A DNA stretch of 64,000 nt from Reticulitermes lucifugus (GCA_026260175.1 JAKCWW010000152.1:1835-65834), one strand, 5' to 3'. Positions 13,688 through 24,953 are shown, numbered from the stretch's first letter. The notes: generated by a model from the sequence alone, not told the origin. Numbers and translations: made by a program.

Positions 13688-13976
13688 ACAGGATATTATT
13701 ATTATTTTTTTCAGTGGCTCGTCAGCCCCTTGGGGGCCAAGGCCACCTCAGTTTTCGAGGCTTCACGATCACACACTTAGACACACCACACTCGGTAGGA
13801 CTCCTCTGGACGAAGGACCAGCCCGTCGCATAGACCTCTACCTGACAACACACAACACTCACAAGAGACAGAGATCCATGCCCCCGGTGGGATTCGAACC
13901 CACATTCCCAGTAAGCGAGCGGCCGCAGATCCACGCCTTAGATCGCGCGGCCACTGGAATCGGCACAGCATATTAT
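13688..13976 (-). mobile_element. SINE family A, complete copy with target duplication
   Basis: Minus-strand order is as follows. The head is gccgattccagtggccgcgc, with A-box-like TGGCCGCGCGATCTAAGG and B-box GGTTCGAATCC (13890-13900). The body holds the ggactcctctgg segment shared with 1-72. The tail is simple AT-rich. The flanks acaggatattat (13688-13699) and acagcatattat (13965-13976) agree at 11 of 12 bases and look like the target-site duplication. The TGGCC..GCGnTCTAAGGC start resembles a tRNA-Leu, so a tRNA-Leu-derived head is the likely origin (inference). Confidence 0.88.
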
Positions 13977-14461
13977 ACCAGGCATAAAGTAAAGATATAA
14001 GAAACATAAAAATTACGTTTTCTTTGTACCTAGACATCTTGATATTGTGGTGTAAATGGAACGTCAAATTAAAGCACAGTTATCTCTAAACCTCCACCCT
14101 AGAAGTTGGGTGGTTACACTGTAACATTTGGCCGCTTTACACCTTTTGTAAAGTGCTTCAGTATTCATTATGCAGGACGTTAGATGGACCCTATGTCCAG
14201 CCTATGCGTTGTGCCCGTATGAGCAGTCAAACCCATACCGTGAAGTCTGCAGCCTGTCGGTCACTCTCCTGGCTGACCTACTGCCTCTCATTTTGTTCAA
14301 GCACGAAGCTACCTGTACCTAAAAAGAAACAGAGGTTCTAAATAAAAGCTTCCACCTTTTTCAGATCTTGGAAAACAACTTGTTAATTAACTGGTTCCAT
14401 TTCTCAGTCACTTCCTTGAAAACTTGGTAGTAAATCAGATGGTCAAGTCTATTTCCTGGTT
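13977..14461. other. No gene recognised
   Basis: No supported feature. A 62-codon frame at 14153-14341 has no motif. Confidence 0.5.
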
Positions 14462-14690
14462 TCATGATATCTGAAGTACATCGCCATGTTCACGACAGTC
14501 CACCACTAGCGTGTAGCTTAAGTCAGTTCCGGTGTGCACTTCCTCACATTGCTGGCATTTCTATAAAATGCATTACAGCATTATTTTCTCATTTAAGCGT
14601 AATTAATTCTTCGAATAGATGTTTTCGCTTCTCCTATATGTGCCAAATGACCCATCCACCTCCTTCTGGATTTAATCGACATAATAATGT
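14462..14690 (-). mobile_element. LINE family 2, C-terminal remnant
   Basis: On the minus strand, short frames read RWMGHLAHIGEAKTSIR and then, in another frame, WRTVVNMAMYFRYH. These match the pattern MRWAGHVARMGE...WRALVNTVMNLRVP that I know from the C-terminal tail of an abundant insect non-LTR retrotransposon. Clearer copies lie at 31.0 and 47.5 kb. The copy is frameshifted and has lost the segment between the two blocks. Confidence 0.6.
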
Positions 14691-15959
14691 AAGATGAGGA
14701 GCATTAAAATAGAAGTTCTTTATTCTGTAAATTTTCGAGTTACTTTCTTGTCATTTTCTCCATCCTCGGTTCAAATGTTCCCTCAGAAGTTTGTTCTCTG
14801 ATACCCTACAAAGGCAATCTGTCCGTAAAGTAAAGAACAGTGTCTGCAAAATAAAAATTGTGGCACCAGTCATTATTTGAGTGACACCACAGTACATTTT
14901 AACAATTGTACTCACAGTACTCGTAGCGGATAGTTCTATAACCGGAAATTAATCCGTTACTTTATGTCAGCATCTGCATGCAGAGTGGGCAGGTTGGGCG
15001 TGCGGTCGTGCGCTTAGACCTCGATGCGTGCGTGCGTAAAGTAAGATATATCACGTGGTTCCGTGGGAACAAGACACTCGGCTGCTATTTCAGAAATCAG
15101 GACACCAACTGACATGCGTGTATAAACGACATGGTTCGTCTGTCTTTGGTAAAATTAAAACGCCCTCTTAGGTTGTCTGTGGCCGAGCAGGAACATCCGG
15201 GTTCTGAGCTCAGAGATCGACCATTTTCATTGATGTCCCCTTTTGTGTTTCCTCAGTATGATTAGGCGTATACTGGCCTAGAGCCTTAAAACACGCCACA
15301 AATGTTTTATCCCACATCCTTTCTAATCCAATATTTACTACCATCGGTGGGATTTTTTTTTCCGAAATTAAACATCTAATTATCGTGTAGGCTTATTTGT
15401 AGTGGTATTTTACGAAAATCTGTTACCGAACACATTGGAAATAAAATTATCATAGCTCAAGAAACAGCTGCAAACACAGTTTTCAAAGAACGACAGGTTT
15501 CTGTGCAAGTTACGTTTTTCATTAACTCAGAAAAATAAGCATCGAAACGTATAAATACTTCTGACAACTTAACCTAAGCTATCCTGACCAAACGGAATAG
15601 ACCGTAACTGAAACTAACATGCCAAACAATGTAACGTATAAGCCTATGTACGTCTGTAGCATGGAAAGTAACATGTCATATGAAATGTGTTAGGCTATGT
15701 AGGGGCGAAAGAGACGAGACGATGACTAACCAATGTATGGGGCAAAGTGGTCATTGGCCTATTTAAGACCTTACATTCATATACAAGAATAAAATGACAA
15801 TACACATATTACTTTTTAAATATCTTTTAATGAATCTCCAAAATATATCGATCTACAAAGACCACCATCAGGGACACTTTGACGGATCAGCAATTGGTAT
15901 TACTAAGGTTAGCATGGTTTCGTACCTTAAGTAATGTATAGCCATAAAAGAAAAAGTAC
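14691..15959. other. No gene recognised
   Basis: About 1.3 kb without a supported gene. A weak tRNA-like stretch (tgtggccgagcagg ... gggttctgagctc) near 15178-15215 may be a very old SINE head but has no partner in the window. Confidence 0.45.
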
Positions 15960-16686
15960 GTTCATTCATTTATTCTGTATTCTGTCACACGACAGGTCCG
16001 CAGCCACTTCCAAAGCGAGTTCTCCACAGGATGTGATCTAGTACTTCCTCTTTCAATTTCCAGTTACCTTGTTTTCCTTAAGGTCATCCAATAGCTGCTT
16101 ACGCCTTCTTCCTCGTCTTCCCGTCATTTATATCCTTCCCTCTAACTTTCCTTCAATCACGTGTTTTAGAAGGCACTTTCTAGGCAAGATGTTGCCAATC
16201 CAGGTAACCTTTCTTCTTTTTATTTTATGTAGGATCGGCGACAAACAGCAACCTTGTCTAACTCCTCTTCCAATCTTCACACTTCTCGTCTCTCCTTTGT
16301 CCAGTCCTACTTTAACACTCTGATCAATGTACAATTTGCTGATCAGTCTTCTTTCGCGCCAGTTTATCCCAATTCCCTTTAGGATCTGTATTAATTTGGT
16401 CCAGTTGACACGGTCAATTGCCTTCTACCAGTCTATGAATCAAGCATACAATTCCTTATCTATGACCAAGGTTCGTTTTGATATTATTCTCAGCATCCCA
16501 ATTGATTCCATTCTTCCTTCTCCTCTTCTAAATCCAAACTGATCTTCTCCAAGCGCATCCTCAGTCTTCCTTTCAATACTTCTTCTAAGTATACTCGCTA
16601 CTATCTTTGCTGTATGTGCGATGAGGCTGATTGTGCGTCGGTCGCTGCATTTTGCAGCTTTGGGCTTCTTCTTTAAGGCAATTATA
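15960..16686 (-). mobile_element. LINE family 1, reverse transcriptase remnant with internal deletion
   Basis: Minus-strand reading from about 16680 downward gives RT blocks: RTISLIAHTAKIVASIL, then EDQFGFRRGEG, then FIDW.KAIDRVNWTKL, then SKLYIDQSVKV and GVRQGCCLSPIL. These correspond to finger and palm blocks of non-LTR reverse transcriptases up to the GxRQGCxLSPxL motif. The FxDWxKAFD catalytic-aspartate block is present, with one in-frame stop just before it and one inside it. Directly after LSPIL the sequence jumps to KIKRRKVTWIGNILPRKCLLKHVIEGKLEGR, the C-terminal tail also seen at 39.5 and 41.5 kb. The YADD block, thumb and linker are therefore deleted. A frameshifted LLDDLKE..LKEEVLDHILWRTRFG continuation follows to about 15990. 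Clade is uncertain. Confidence 0.88.
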
Positions 16687-17112
16687 TATATGTGATATAT
16701 ATAAGCCGTATATGTAATATACGAATTTTATGTGATATATAACTTCCACATTTTATGAAAATTGTATGTACATACTTTATGTATTATTATGCATTATGTA
16801 TTAAGTGTATGCAGCTATGTAGGGTAAGCCTTCGCAGTACCACTTGTTGATCCGCAAACATCTCCCTGATGTTGGTCGGTATTGATCAAAACACGGAGAT
16901 TTATTCAATAAATTGCACTTAAAACTCGTATGTCTGTCGTGGTGCTATTCATTTATTTTTAACAGGTAAGGTAGGCCTATATGGTGATAAAAAGGCTCAC
17001 TTTATGAACCTTACATTCACTTTGAGTAGTGTACCTGAGGAAAGTCAAAAACGATTTGTCAGAATTCAAAAGTGGATCCAGTGTCTACAGAATGCTTGAA
17101 TGTGCAAGGGCA
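16687..17112. other. AT-rich palindromic stretch, no gene
   Basis: Positions 16685-16760 are rich in atatat and tatgtgatatat motifs with imperfect local inverted repeats. The remainder shows nothing recognisable. Confidence 0.5.
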
Positions 17113-17380
17113 ATGAGGGGATAGGTTACAAGATGAACGGCAGGGGTTCTATTCCCACAGGCACGAGATTTTTCTTTTTGGAACTGTTTCCAGAACTTTT
17201 GCCATTAAAACTCCTATCAGTGACTTACTTTAAAGCCATGGCAGTATGAAGGCCGAATGAGGAAGCTGACCACTCGCCTTAGTCTAGCGTCAAGGTCCAG
17301 AATGCATAGAACCTTACTTCCACGTCTCCCACGCAACTTCATTGCCAGCCGCACGGACAAACTTACCATTACTCTACCTG
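17113..17380 (+). mobile_element. SINE family B copy, diverged
   Basis: A tRNA-like B-box, ggggttctattcccac (17143-17158), is followed about 110 bp on by gaagctgaccactc, ctagcgtcaaggtccagaat and the tail block cttccacgtctcccacgcaa, cttcattgccagccgcacgg, aacttaccattact. This order matches the body and tail of the family B SINEs. The middle is degraded. Confidence 0.6.
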
Positions 17381-17744
17381 CTATATCCAAGCCAGATATA
17401 TTCCCGGTACTGCAACTTGTCCGGTAACATATGATTTTCGGAGATTACTACTTTTTAAATAAGAGTCAATTAAATAAGATATATACTTGGGAGTAAATCG
17501 GATTCTCTCCGCGTTCTTACTTCATGCACTCTCCCAGAAGTAAATAAATTACTGTTTTGTAAGCGGTTATTGTTGTGTCATAAAATTATATTGACATGTA
17601 TATTGTATGTTAGGTAGGCTATAATTTCTGAAAATAATCCACATTTTCAGAAGCAATGGATGCAAAGGTTACCTGTACCCTCACTTAGGTCTAAGCACAA
17701 CTAGAATTAGAATGAAATATCAGTTCTCGTTTTTCAGTTCATCT

Positions 17745-17955
17745 GCGAGAATACTTTTCGAAGAATATCGTCTTCTGATAGGCGATGTCCCGTATTTTTG
17801 TAGAAATTTGCCCTCTCTATTACCATGAGGATGAATGCAATAGGTTCTTCCGAAACGTTGGCAAATTTCTAACAGACTACACGGCGTCACATCCCAGAGC
17901 ACTATACTCATCACAGTCACATCCTTGAGAATCTGAGATCTAATATATAATAAGT
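17745..17955 (+). repeat. Dispersed repeat D fragment
   Basis: Plus-strand frames read RFFRNVGKFLTDYTASHP and, one frame over, QTTRRHIPEHYTHHSHILEN. The reverse strand reads VLWDVTPCSL. I remember these strings as products of a very common insect interspersed repeat. Other pieces are at 28030-28110 and 59610-59800. It is not a gene; the element class is unknown to me. The 131-codon minus-strand frame across it is an artefact. Confidence 0.5.
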
Positions 17956-18747
17956 TTTCATCAGTACGTTTGTCGTAGACAGAACTGCGAGTAAAAGGAG
18001 TACATTTCAGAATATCTTTAACTCCTCGCTCAATCCCATCCGCAAAGAGCAGGGCACTTAGAGAGACGTCTAAAACGCTTAAGAATTTGGGAAAACTTAT
18101 GTTGGGCAATAACAAATTTTTATGAAGATTTGAACGGTCCTTTCACGCACAGAAACCCTGCTGCGTCATTCCCAAAGAAGAAACGAATTTGCTTTTACAA
18201 ATAAGGGAAGTATGGTGAAAAGGTTATTCGTAACAAAAAAATCTTTACATTTCAGTAACCAAAATGAAATTTTACATGAACTTAAAAGCACTTTCCTTTA
18301 CAAGCAGACCAAAGCGTAATTGTGTGACACTACAATAGATACCTGCCAAATGGCTTTCTACAGTCGACCAAGACCTTGCGCCCCCTAGACGAAATACGTC
18401 TTAAGTACTTTTCCAACCCTAAACTTTCTAGCCCATAATAACACCCTTTCAAATTATAAGGTAGCAGCCACAGCTTTCAAAGCTACATTAGACCCTGGCC
18501 ATGTGACCTAACAATTACGTTTCACACAAAAAAAGGAGAGTCAGACCTCTAGAAGTATAAGTAGGTCGAGAGAAATGTGCCTGTCCTTTCCACCCTAAAA
18601 GCATTCCGCCTCTGGAGAGGTGCACAATGTACATCAAAGTAACGCAGACATAGAAGTAAATAATGACGGCTAGATTCATTACTAGTTAGCCAGCTAATTA
18701 ACTATCTAACTTCATTGAGTATATGTATTCTGCAAAAGGTAAGAGTT
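17956..18747. other. No gene recognised
   Basis: No supported feature in about 790 bp. Confidence 0.5.
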
Positions 18748-18850
18748 CTTCAGCCAGACAAGAAATTCCCTGCTTCTCACGGAACACGGAAGTTCATCAC
18801 CGTGTTCACAACAGCCAGTCATTATTCTGGGTCGAACTGAACAATTCATA
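18748..18850 (-). mobile_element. LINE family 2, extreme C-terminal fragment
   Basis: The minus strand reads AVVNTVMNFRVP, a stop, then EAGNFLSG. This is the ALVNTVMNLRVP ending of LINE family 2, as in the 47.5 kb copy (VVNAVMNLRVP). About 100 bp survive. Confidence 0.65.
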
Positions 18851-19597
18851 TCAGCCCACCCTATTTACTCGAGATAAATTTCAACATTATCTCCAATCAA
18901 CACCAACGGCTCGAGCTTACACGTGGTCTCAATGCTCCTTACATTTATAGCTACAGCACCAAAGAGCAGCCTGTATAAAATTAAATCAACCGAATCTGGA
19001 AACCTTTTCAGTTTCAAATTTTTAAGGTCTTCGACTCCTAAAAACACATTTCGTTATAAACTATTACCAAAGCCTCTTTTATCTGGTGTTGCCATTTCTG
19101 TTTCATGGTTTGGTTATCCTGTTCAAATAGCGATTACAATCGCTCATATAGACGTAATTTTCTGTGACTTTCCAGTCGTCTGGGAAAGAGTATCTTAAAA
19201 CAGGCCACAACCGCTTCCACGTCCTTCCCTCCCCACTATTTATAAAAGTTAATCCACCCATCATTTTACGCCACTTACAATAAATATCTATATAAGAATA
19301 AACAAATGCTGTGACGATGGTAGTCATTGCGGTGATGCTGACAGCAGAGTAATTATAAGACAATCACGTTTTGTAAGGCTCGCTACGAGCTGAATCGCAC
19401 GAAGACAATTCTTTCCGCCACTAGACAAATGATATACACGTATACTGTGACCACAGTACATCTGTGACTGCACGCTGCAAATTTTGGTGTTGAAACAAAG
19501 CCCTGACAACAGCACTACAATAAATCATAAAGACAATGTAGTCCACATAACTATTTTTTTATTATAAAAACAGTAATTCTTTCATAAAACGCTACAT
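18851..19597. other. No gene recognised
   Basis: Short overlapping frames on both strands (18923-19198, 19103-19363) show no domain. No repeat identified. Confidence 0.45.
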
Positions 19598-19626
19598 GTT
19601 TCGACACTTACGGGTCATCATCAGGC
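19598..19626 (-). repeat. Ribozyme-like hairpin motif, copy 1
   Basis: The minus strand reads CCTGATGATGACCCGTAAG and then TGTCGAAAC, followed by ATGTAGC. A short GAC/GTC stem with a CCGTAAGT loop is bracketed by CTGATGA and GAAAC, the two conserved boxes of a hammerhead ribozyme core. There is one extra base between CTGATGA and the stem, so it is not a canonical core. A Penelope-like terminal hairpin is the likely origin (see 45464-45497). Confidence 0.5.
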
Positions 19627-19628
19627 CT

Positions 19629-19893
19629 GAATATATAAGACGGTCAAGGTAAACTTCACCCTAGAACAGGCCGTGAAGGCCCAGAGCGGGAGAAGAAGCA
19701 TAACTCTATTATTTCTTTAACCTCGGCGCTAGATGGGGTCGGTGGTCAACTCCACTCCACGGCTGTTTCACTTATGGCAGACACGGTACTCACTGTATAC
19801 GAGGCTGGCTGGGCCCCAGGGATTTGATCCCCGCACCGTCCAACCCGTAGCCAGTCGCTATACAGACTACACTATCCCGGCCCGAATGTATAA
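19629..19893 (-). mobile_element. SINE family B, complete copy with target duplication
   Basis: The minus strand starts gggccgggatagtgtagtct, has B-box ggggatcaaatccc (19819-19832) and the agccgtggagtggagttgac block. It ends with a tail of the type ccttcacggcctgttctagg. The flanks gaatatataa (19629-19638) and gaatgtataa (19884-19893) agree at 9 of 10 bases and probably are the target duplication. It inserted just beside hairpin motif copy 1. Confidence 0.8.
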
Positions 19894-21697
19894 TAACGAT
19901 GGCATTTAAATGCTTTGAATTGTTTTTCCTACAAAGGAAATCTATTTCTTACAACTTTATCTACTACAATTATATTGTTATATAAAGGTCAACCTCACAC
20001 ATTTTAATTATATAATGTAAAATGGTTTTGTATATTGTGTTATTACGATAGCATTTACATTATAGCATTTAAAGTGTACTAAAATTGTCAAATTTAGAAT
20101 TATTATAAAATAGATTTACTTTATAATAATAATAATAATAAATTAGCATTCTTTTGTTGATATTTTTTGTTGTTGATGTTGCTAGTAACATGTTCACCCC
20201 TGCACAACACGCGCAACAGTCGTACAACAGAAAATTTAAGAAAGTCTGCGAGTTACAAGTAAAAACAAGGTTCAATACGGCCAATTAAACACTCCATAAA
20301 GAAAACAAATGAGAAAGCCACGCAAAAAAAAATATCGTACGCGGATACAATTTTATCTAAATAAGGGAGAACATATATCAACATATTCAAAAATAAAAAA
20401 AATTACGTAAAGGTAAGATGTTGATGCAAGGCCAACATGCCTACTTTATATATAAAACACAATAGTTACATATCAGCAACAAAGGCAAAAAGTATAAATT
20501 AATGAAAGTTAAATAATTCGTATTACAATAAAGTAAAAATACAAGAATTTTACAGATTTACAATAATTCAAAATCTGATATGTTTAGTGTACTTTAAGTC
20601 TATAACGTACATGATGTCATAAAAACACAACTATACAGAAAAACGTTTTACACAATGTAGGAAAGTGTGTGTGGTTCGTTTGTATACAATAGTATAATTA
20701 TAGCAGATAAAGCTGTAAGAAAGAGATTTCTTTCATATTAATGATATTTTAAAGTATTTAACTGACATCCTTATACAATCACGTCTGTTGATAACACGCA
20801 AGAGACGAAACACGTAGCGCTGTGTTGAATATATTCTCTCTATTATTAAGCTTATTAAATACAACGGGATATCTTCTCTAAAGATAGCACTACATTCTTT
20901 TGCCCTAGGTGTAGCTTGTATGTCGCATGATGGCCAGGTAGCGATCTTAAAATTTCGGTTGAATTTCTGGTGAACAATGTAGCAATTGGACAGATTTTTC
21001 TCCAACCTATTCGGTTGTCCCTTGTCAGCAACACTTTTCTCCAAAATGATATTTCATTCACTACTGCCGAAGCTATATAATCTTAGCGACTGACAGCGTC
21101 GTTAAACACATTTATCTCTCTCTTTCTCTAACTAACGTTGCTAGTCTCTAAGCATTACCCCTTCATCCTGCATATACGCACCAAAGAACATAGTGAACGA
21201 ACTCCTGGGGCCTTGTAAGCATTAACCATGGTCATGGGGTACAAATTTGAGACGCGAGGCTGAAAATTGAATCGAAAATCAATCTCATCTCCAGAGAGGA
21301 AGGGGATGATGACGACGACAGAGCCTTCGTTACCCGGTCTCCAATTGAGTTGGCTGCAGCCAATGAGAGGACACCACGTAACTCGGTAAACTGGGCCCGT
21401 CTCCCTTCACGCAACGACGCACTCCATTTTCCGCGACCAGATACGCTAGTTAGAATTGCTGCAAGAAATACTCGCTCAGATACGTAGAAAACACTAAACA
21501 CATGCAGCACCCAGGGGCCGACTTTAGGGCTAGACCACTCTGGGAATCATGATCTTTGTATTTGCTTGTCTTGTGTAGATTTTCTTCGTAGCTTCGCTCT
21601 TTATGATGTGGTTAATTAGACAGATATATACGTGGTCTACAGATCCATTAGATAAGGCCCCCCTTTGTGCGAGATAACAAGAACAGAATCAGCTTCT
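19894..21697. other. No gene recognised; GC-richer island near the end
   Basis: Mostly very AT-rich with a short (AAT)n at about 20125-20141. Positions 21230-21540 are clearly GC-richer. They hold overlapping open stretches on both strands: about 78 codons on plus without a start Met, and 92 codons on minus. Neither shows a recognised domain. Confidence 0.45.
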
Positions 21698-21888
21698 ACA
21701 AGACATGCAATTTAGGTATAACGTAACATTAAGGCGCGTTCGCATAACCATTGTTGCCGAGAAAAAGTAATAAGTATGACCCATTCTGAGTGTGTGTATG
21801 TATTATTATCTTAGTTATCCGGCAAGCAAAATGCATAAACCGTATTTTATTGTCCTCTCTACCCTGTCTGTCCCTAACATATTTTTAT
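21698..21888 (+). mobile_element. GCGAAAGCGCC element copy 2, left part (interrupted)
   Basis: It starts acaagacatgcaa and continues with cattaaggcgcgttcgcata, ccattgttgccg, ttctgagtgtgtg and accctgtctgtccctaaca. This matches the left third of the family. The match stops at atattttta, where a backward copy begins; it resumes near 22430. Confidence 0.8.
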
Positions 21889-22424
21889 TCGCGTTCGCAA
21901 AATTGCGAAAAACGACTATTAGCTTCGTCATGTCTCTCTGTCCTTCTGTCTCTCTGTTTGTCTGTCTGTTTGTCCACGCGCATGGAACAACTCGGCTCCC
22001 ACTGGACGGATTTCCATAAAATTTGATATTTCAGGAATTTTTCGAAAATCTCTCAAGAAAATTGAAGTTTCATTAATATCTAACAAGTATAATGGGCACA
22101 TGACGTATGTACATTTATTATAACATCTCGAGAATTCTTCTTAGAATGAGAAATATTTCAGACATAAGTTATAGAAAAAATTAAAAAAACATTTCATGTT
22201 CAATAACTTTTTTCCGAAAATCGTGCTTTTATGAGATCATGTGCAAAAATATGGATGAGCCAGGTAGGCCGCAGATGACAACATAATATGGCGCATGCGC
22301 ATTGCATGCTGGATAACTAAGGCTACCAACACACTGAGAATATGTAATACTGCTTTCGCTCGGCAAAAATTGTTATGCGAACGCGCCTCAATGTTACCTT
22401 TATACGTACAGTGCCTGTCTTGTT
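21889..22424 (-). mobile_element. GCGAAAGCGCC element copy 3, inserted backwards into copy 2
   Basis: This is the reverse complement of the family. The right end comes first (gcgttcgcaaaattgcgaa), then the TGTCTGTC-type block, ggctcccactggacggattt, the conserved core and gcgcatgcgcattgc. The left end is last: aattgttatgcgaacgcg, then cctcaatgttacctttata, then gtgcctgtcttgt. It is nearly full length. Two of its flanking segments are homologous to copy 2, so the locus folds into two adjacent long hairpins. Confidence 0.85.
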
Positions 22425-22429
22425 CCAAA

Positions 22430-22794
22430 TCTACTCATAAACGGCACGATTTCCGGCAAAATTTATTAAACATAAAGTGTGTGTTTACGTTTTCTTTCAT
22501 TTTACAACTTTTTCCTGAAAGATTTCTAATTCTAGGAATAATTTAGCGAGATATCATAAATTTACATAGGTATTCATGTAAGGTACCCAATATCCTTGTC
22601 AGAATTGAAAGAAACTTGACTTTTCTCAACAGATTTTCGAAAAATACTCAAATACAAAATTCCATAAAAATCCGTCTAGTGGGAGCCGATTTGTTCCATG
22701 CGGGCAGGCAGACAGATAGACAGACGGACAGACAGAAGGACATTCATGACAAAGCTAATATTCGCCTTTCGCAATTGTGCGAAAGCGCCTAAAA
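22430..22794 (+). mobile_element. GCGAAAGCGCC element copy 2, right part
   Basis: It resumes at tactcataaacggcacgatt exactly where the left part stopped. It runs through the conserved core and a GACAGATAGACAGACGGACA block to gcaattgtgcgaaagcgcct at the right end. Together with 21698-21888 it accounts for one whole element. Confidence 0.85.
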
Positions 22795-23661
22795 ACTTTA
22801 CGTTCATAGGACGCGTTACATGTAGCTGGCGAATAATGCTCCAACTATTAAAACAGGTCACAGATTATGTGTCCTGAAAGGAAGTGACGGTCTATTCATA
22901 ACATAATAAGGAAGAGCCAGTATGCATGTAAGTGAGCAACTAATCTGATTACACATTACATTAATCTCCCACTTCACATGCATAATCTTCTCCTATTTTA
23001 CTTTGTCACTAAGTACAAGGTTACTGGTGGCTTCCTGAAGCACAGGTTCAACAAATATTCTGTCATTCTACAGATATTTAAGAAGGTATACAAGTTTAGG
23101 GGTTTTACTGGAATGAAATGAGAATTGAATTTTGCGCAGTTAGTAGCATGTACGGATGGGATGAGAAATGCTTACAAATTTTTTATCCCTAAGACCTCAA
23201 TAGAAGTGACAACTTAATAGATAAGAAAAGTTATATCTAATTTACTCGTAACGGATTTTGGGACACAAAAGCGAACGCGTAGACTGGATTGAACTGGCTG
23301 GGGTTGGGGCCTCAATCGCAGACTTCCATGAAAAAAATCATGAAAAGTAAATTTGCATAAATGTGACAGATTTCTTCACAAGGCGCTGAATGTTGTTATA
23401 TCAATAAATAACCGGGGTGATGTAGTAAGGTATGATTATTTTGAAGGCTAAGCTCGTGACACTAGGTAGAGGTACCACAAGATAATTAACCCGGAATGAC
23501 AAAATACAAGTCATTGTCACATCACTGATGGTCGCCACGTCCGAGGAAGAAATTCAAATAGAGTATTCCTGTGAAATAATTCCTTCGCTTTATTGCTGCA
23601 CCAGTATCAAGGCGGTGATTGAAACAGTCAATGTACATTCTATAATCTGCGTGCGAAACAT
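22795..23661. other. No gene recognised
   Basis: About 870 bp without a supported feature. Confidence 0.5.
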
Positions 23662-24188
23662 ACAAGACACGCAATGTGCATATAAACGTAACATTGAGGC
23701 GCTTTCGCGTAACCATTGTTGCCGTGCAAAAGCAATAAATATTACATATTCTGAGTGTGCAGCCCGTAGTCGTAGTTATCCAGCACGCAATGCGCATACG
23801 CCGTATTTTGTTGTCAACTGCGGCCTGTCTGGCTCTACCATATTTTTCCACATTAACTCATAAAAGCACGATTTTCAGAAAAAAGTTAGTGAATATGAAA
23901 TGTGTTTTTTTTACAAATTTTGTCAGAAATATTTCTCATTCTAAGAAGAATTCGGCGACATCTTATCACGAACGTACATTCGTCATGTAAAGTACCCGTT
24001 ATACTTGTCAAATTTTAATGAAACTTGAATTTTCTCCACAGGTTTTTCGAAAATTCCTCGAATATTAAATTTCATGAAAATACGTCCAGTTGGAGCTGAG
24101 TTGTTCCATGTGGGTGGACAGACAGGCAGGCAGGCAGGCATGACGAAACTAATATACGCTTTTCGCAATTTTGAGAACGGGCCAGAAA
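23662..24188 (+). mobile_element. GCGAAAGCGCC element, full-length copy 4
   Basis: A complete copy. The left end is acaagacacgcaatgtgc followed by gaggcgctttcgcgtaacc. The body contains gcaatgcgcatacgccgta, tgtctggctctaccatattt and the core with gaacgtacattcgtcatg. The ggacagacaggcaggcaggc block is followed by catgacgaaactaatatacg. The right end is tttcgcaattttgagaacgg, where the terminal GCGAAAGCGCC has decayed. Frames of 61-111 codons through it are accidental. Confidence 0.82.
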
Positions 24189-24757
24189 CATGTACAGAAA
24201 GGCAACTGGAATATTATGGCAAAGTTAAACATGTTCACGATAGAATTGTGATATAGAGGGTATAGCTGACGAGCACGTGAGTCTGCAAGTCACAAAGTTG
24301 CTGGTAACTTCAGGGTGTGGACAACCGTAATATCTGATGAGTTTGGAGGAGAACCAGGCTGAATACCATGCAGACAATTAAAAAAACTAATTATGCTGGT
24401 TAACAAATCTGAAATCTGTCGAGTGACATGACGGGCCAACCAGGCGTGCTGTCATGCAGTTTGCCAACAACCGTACAGATTAAATGTCTGATAATAATGC
24501 AGTGAACACTGTTGACAGGTGCGTAACAAATGGATCTCAGGAAGCTAGTTACCTGCTGGTCGGCCGATCAGGTCGAGCATGTTATCTGATGAAGACATGG
24601 AATTATTCCTACAAACACGAGTAAAAAAATCTCTAACTAAAGGGACATTTTACGTTGTTAGTACTACTGGACTTATTTAAGAGTATAATATATGTTCAAA
24701 TAAAACTTCCATTTAGTTACTGATGTAATAGTAGGCCTATGCCTGTTTCGCAGAAGA
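24189..24757. other. No gene recognised
   Basis: No supported feature. Confidence 0.5.
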
Positions 24758-24921
24758 GAAGTATATGTATGTATGTATGTATGTATGTAAGTATGTATGT
24801 ATGTATGTGTGTGTGTATGTATGTATGTATGTATGTGTGTATGTATGTATGTGNNNNNNNNNNNNNNNNNNNNNNNNNNNNNNNNNNNNNNNNNNNNNNN
24901 NNNTGTATGTATGTATGTATG

Positions 24922-24953
<32 letters not shown>

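Noticed and set aside
13880-13964. tRNA gene on the minus strand
   Set aside because: A- and B-box sequences are present but the arms do not form a full cloverleaf. The segment continues into a SINE body with a target duplication.
15178-15215. SINE head near 15.2 kb
   Set aside because: Only loose box similarity; no body or tail matching the other families.
22680-22740. CRISPR or direct-repeat array in the GACA-rich block
   Set aside because: It is a short tetranucleotide run inside each transposon copy, in a eukaryotic sequence.
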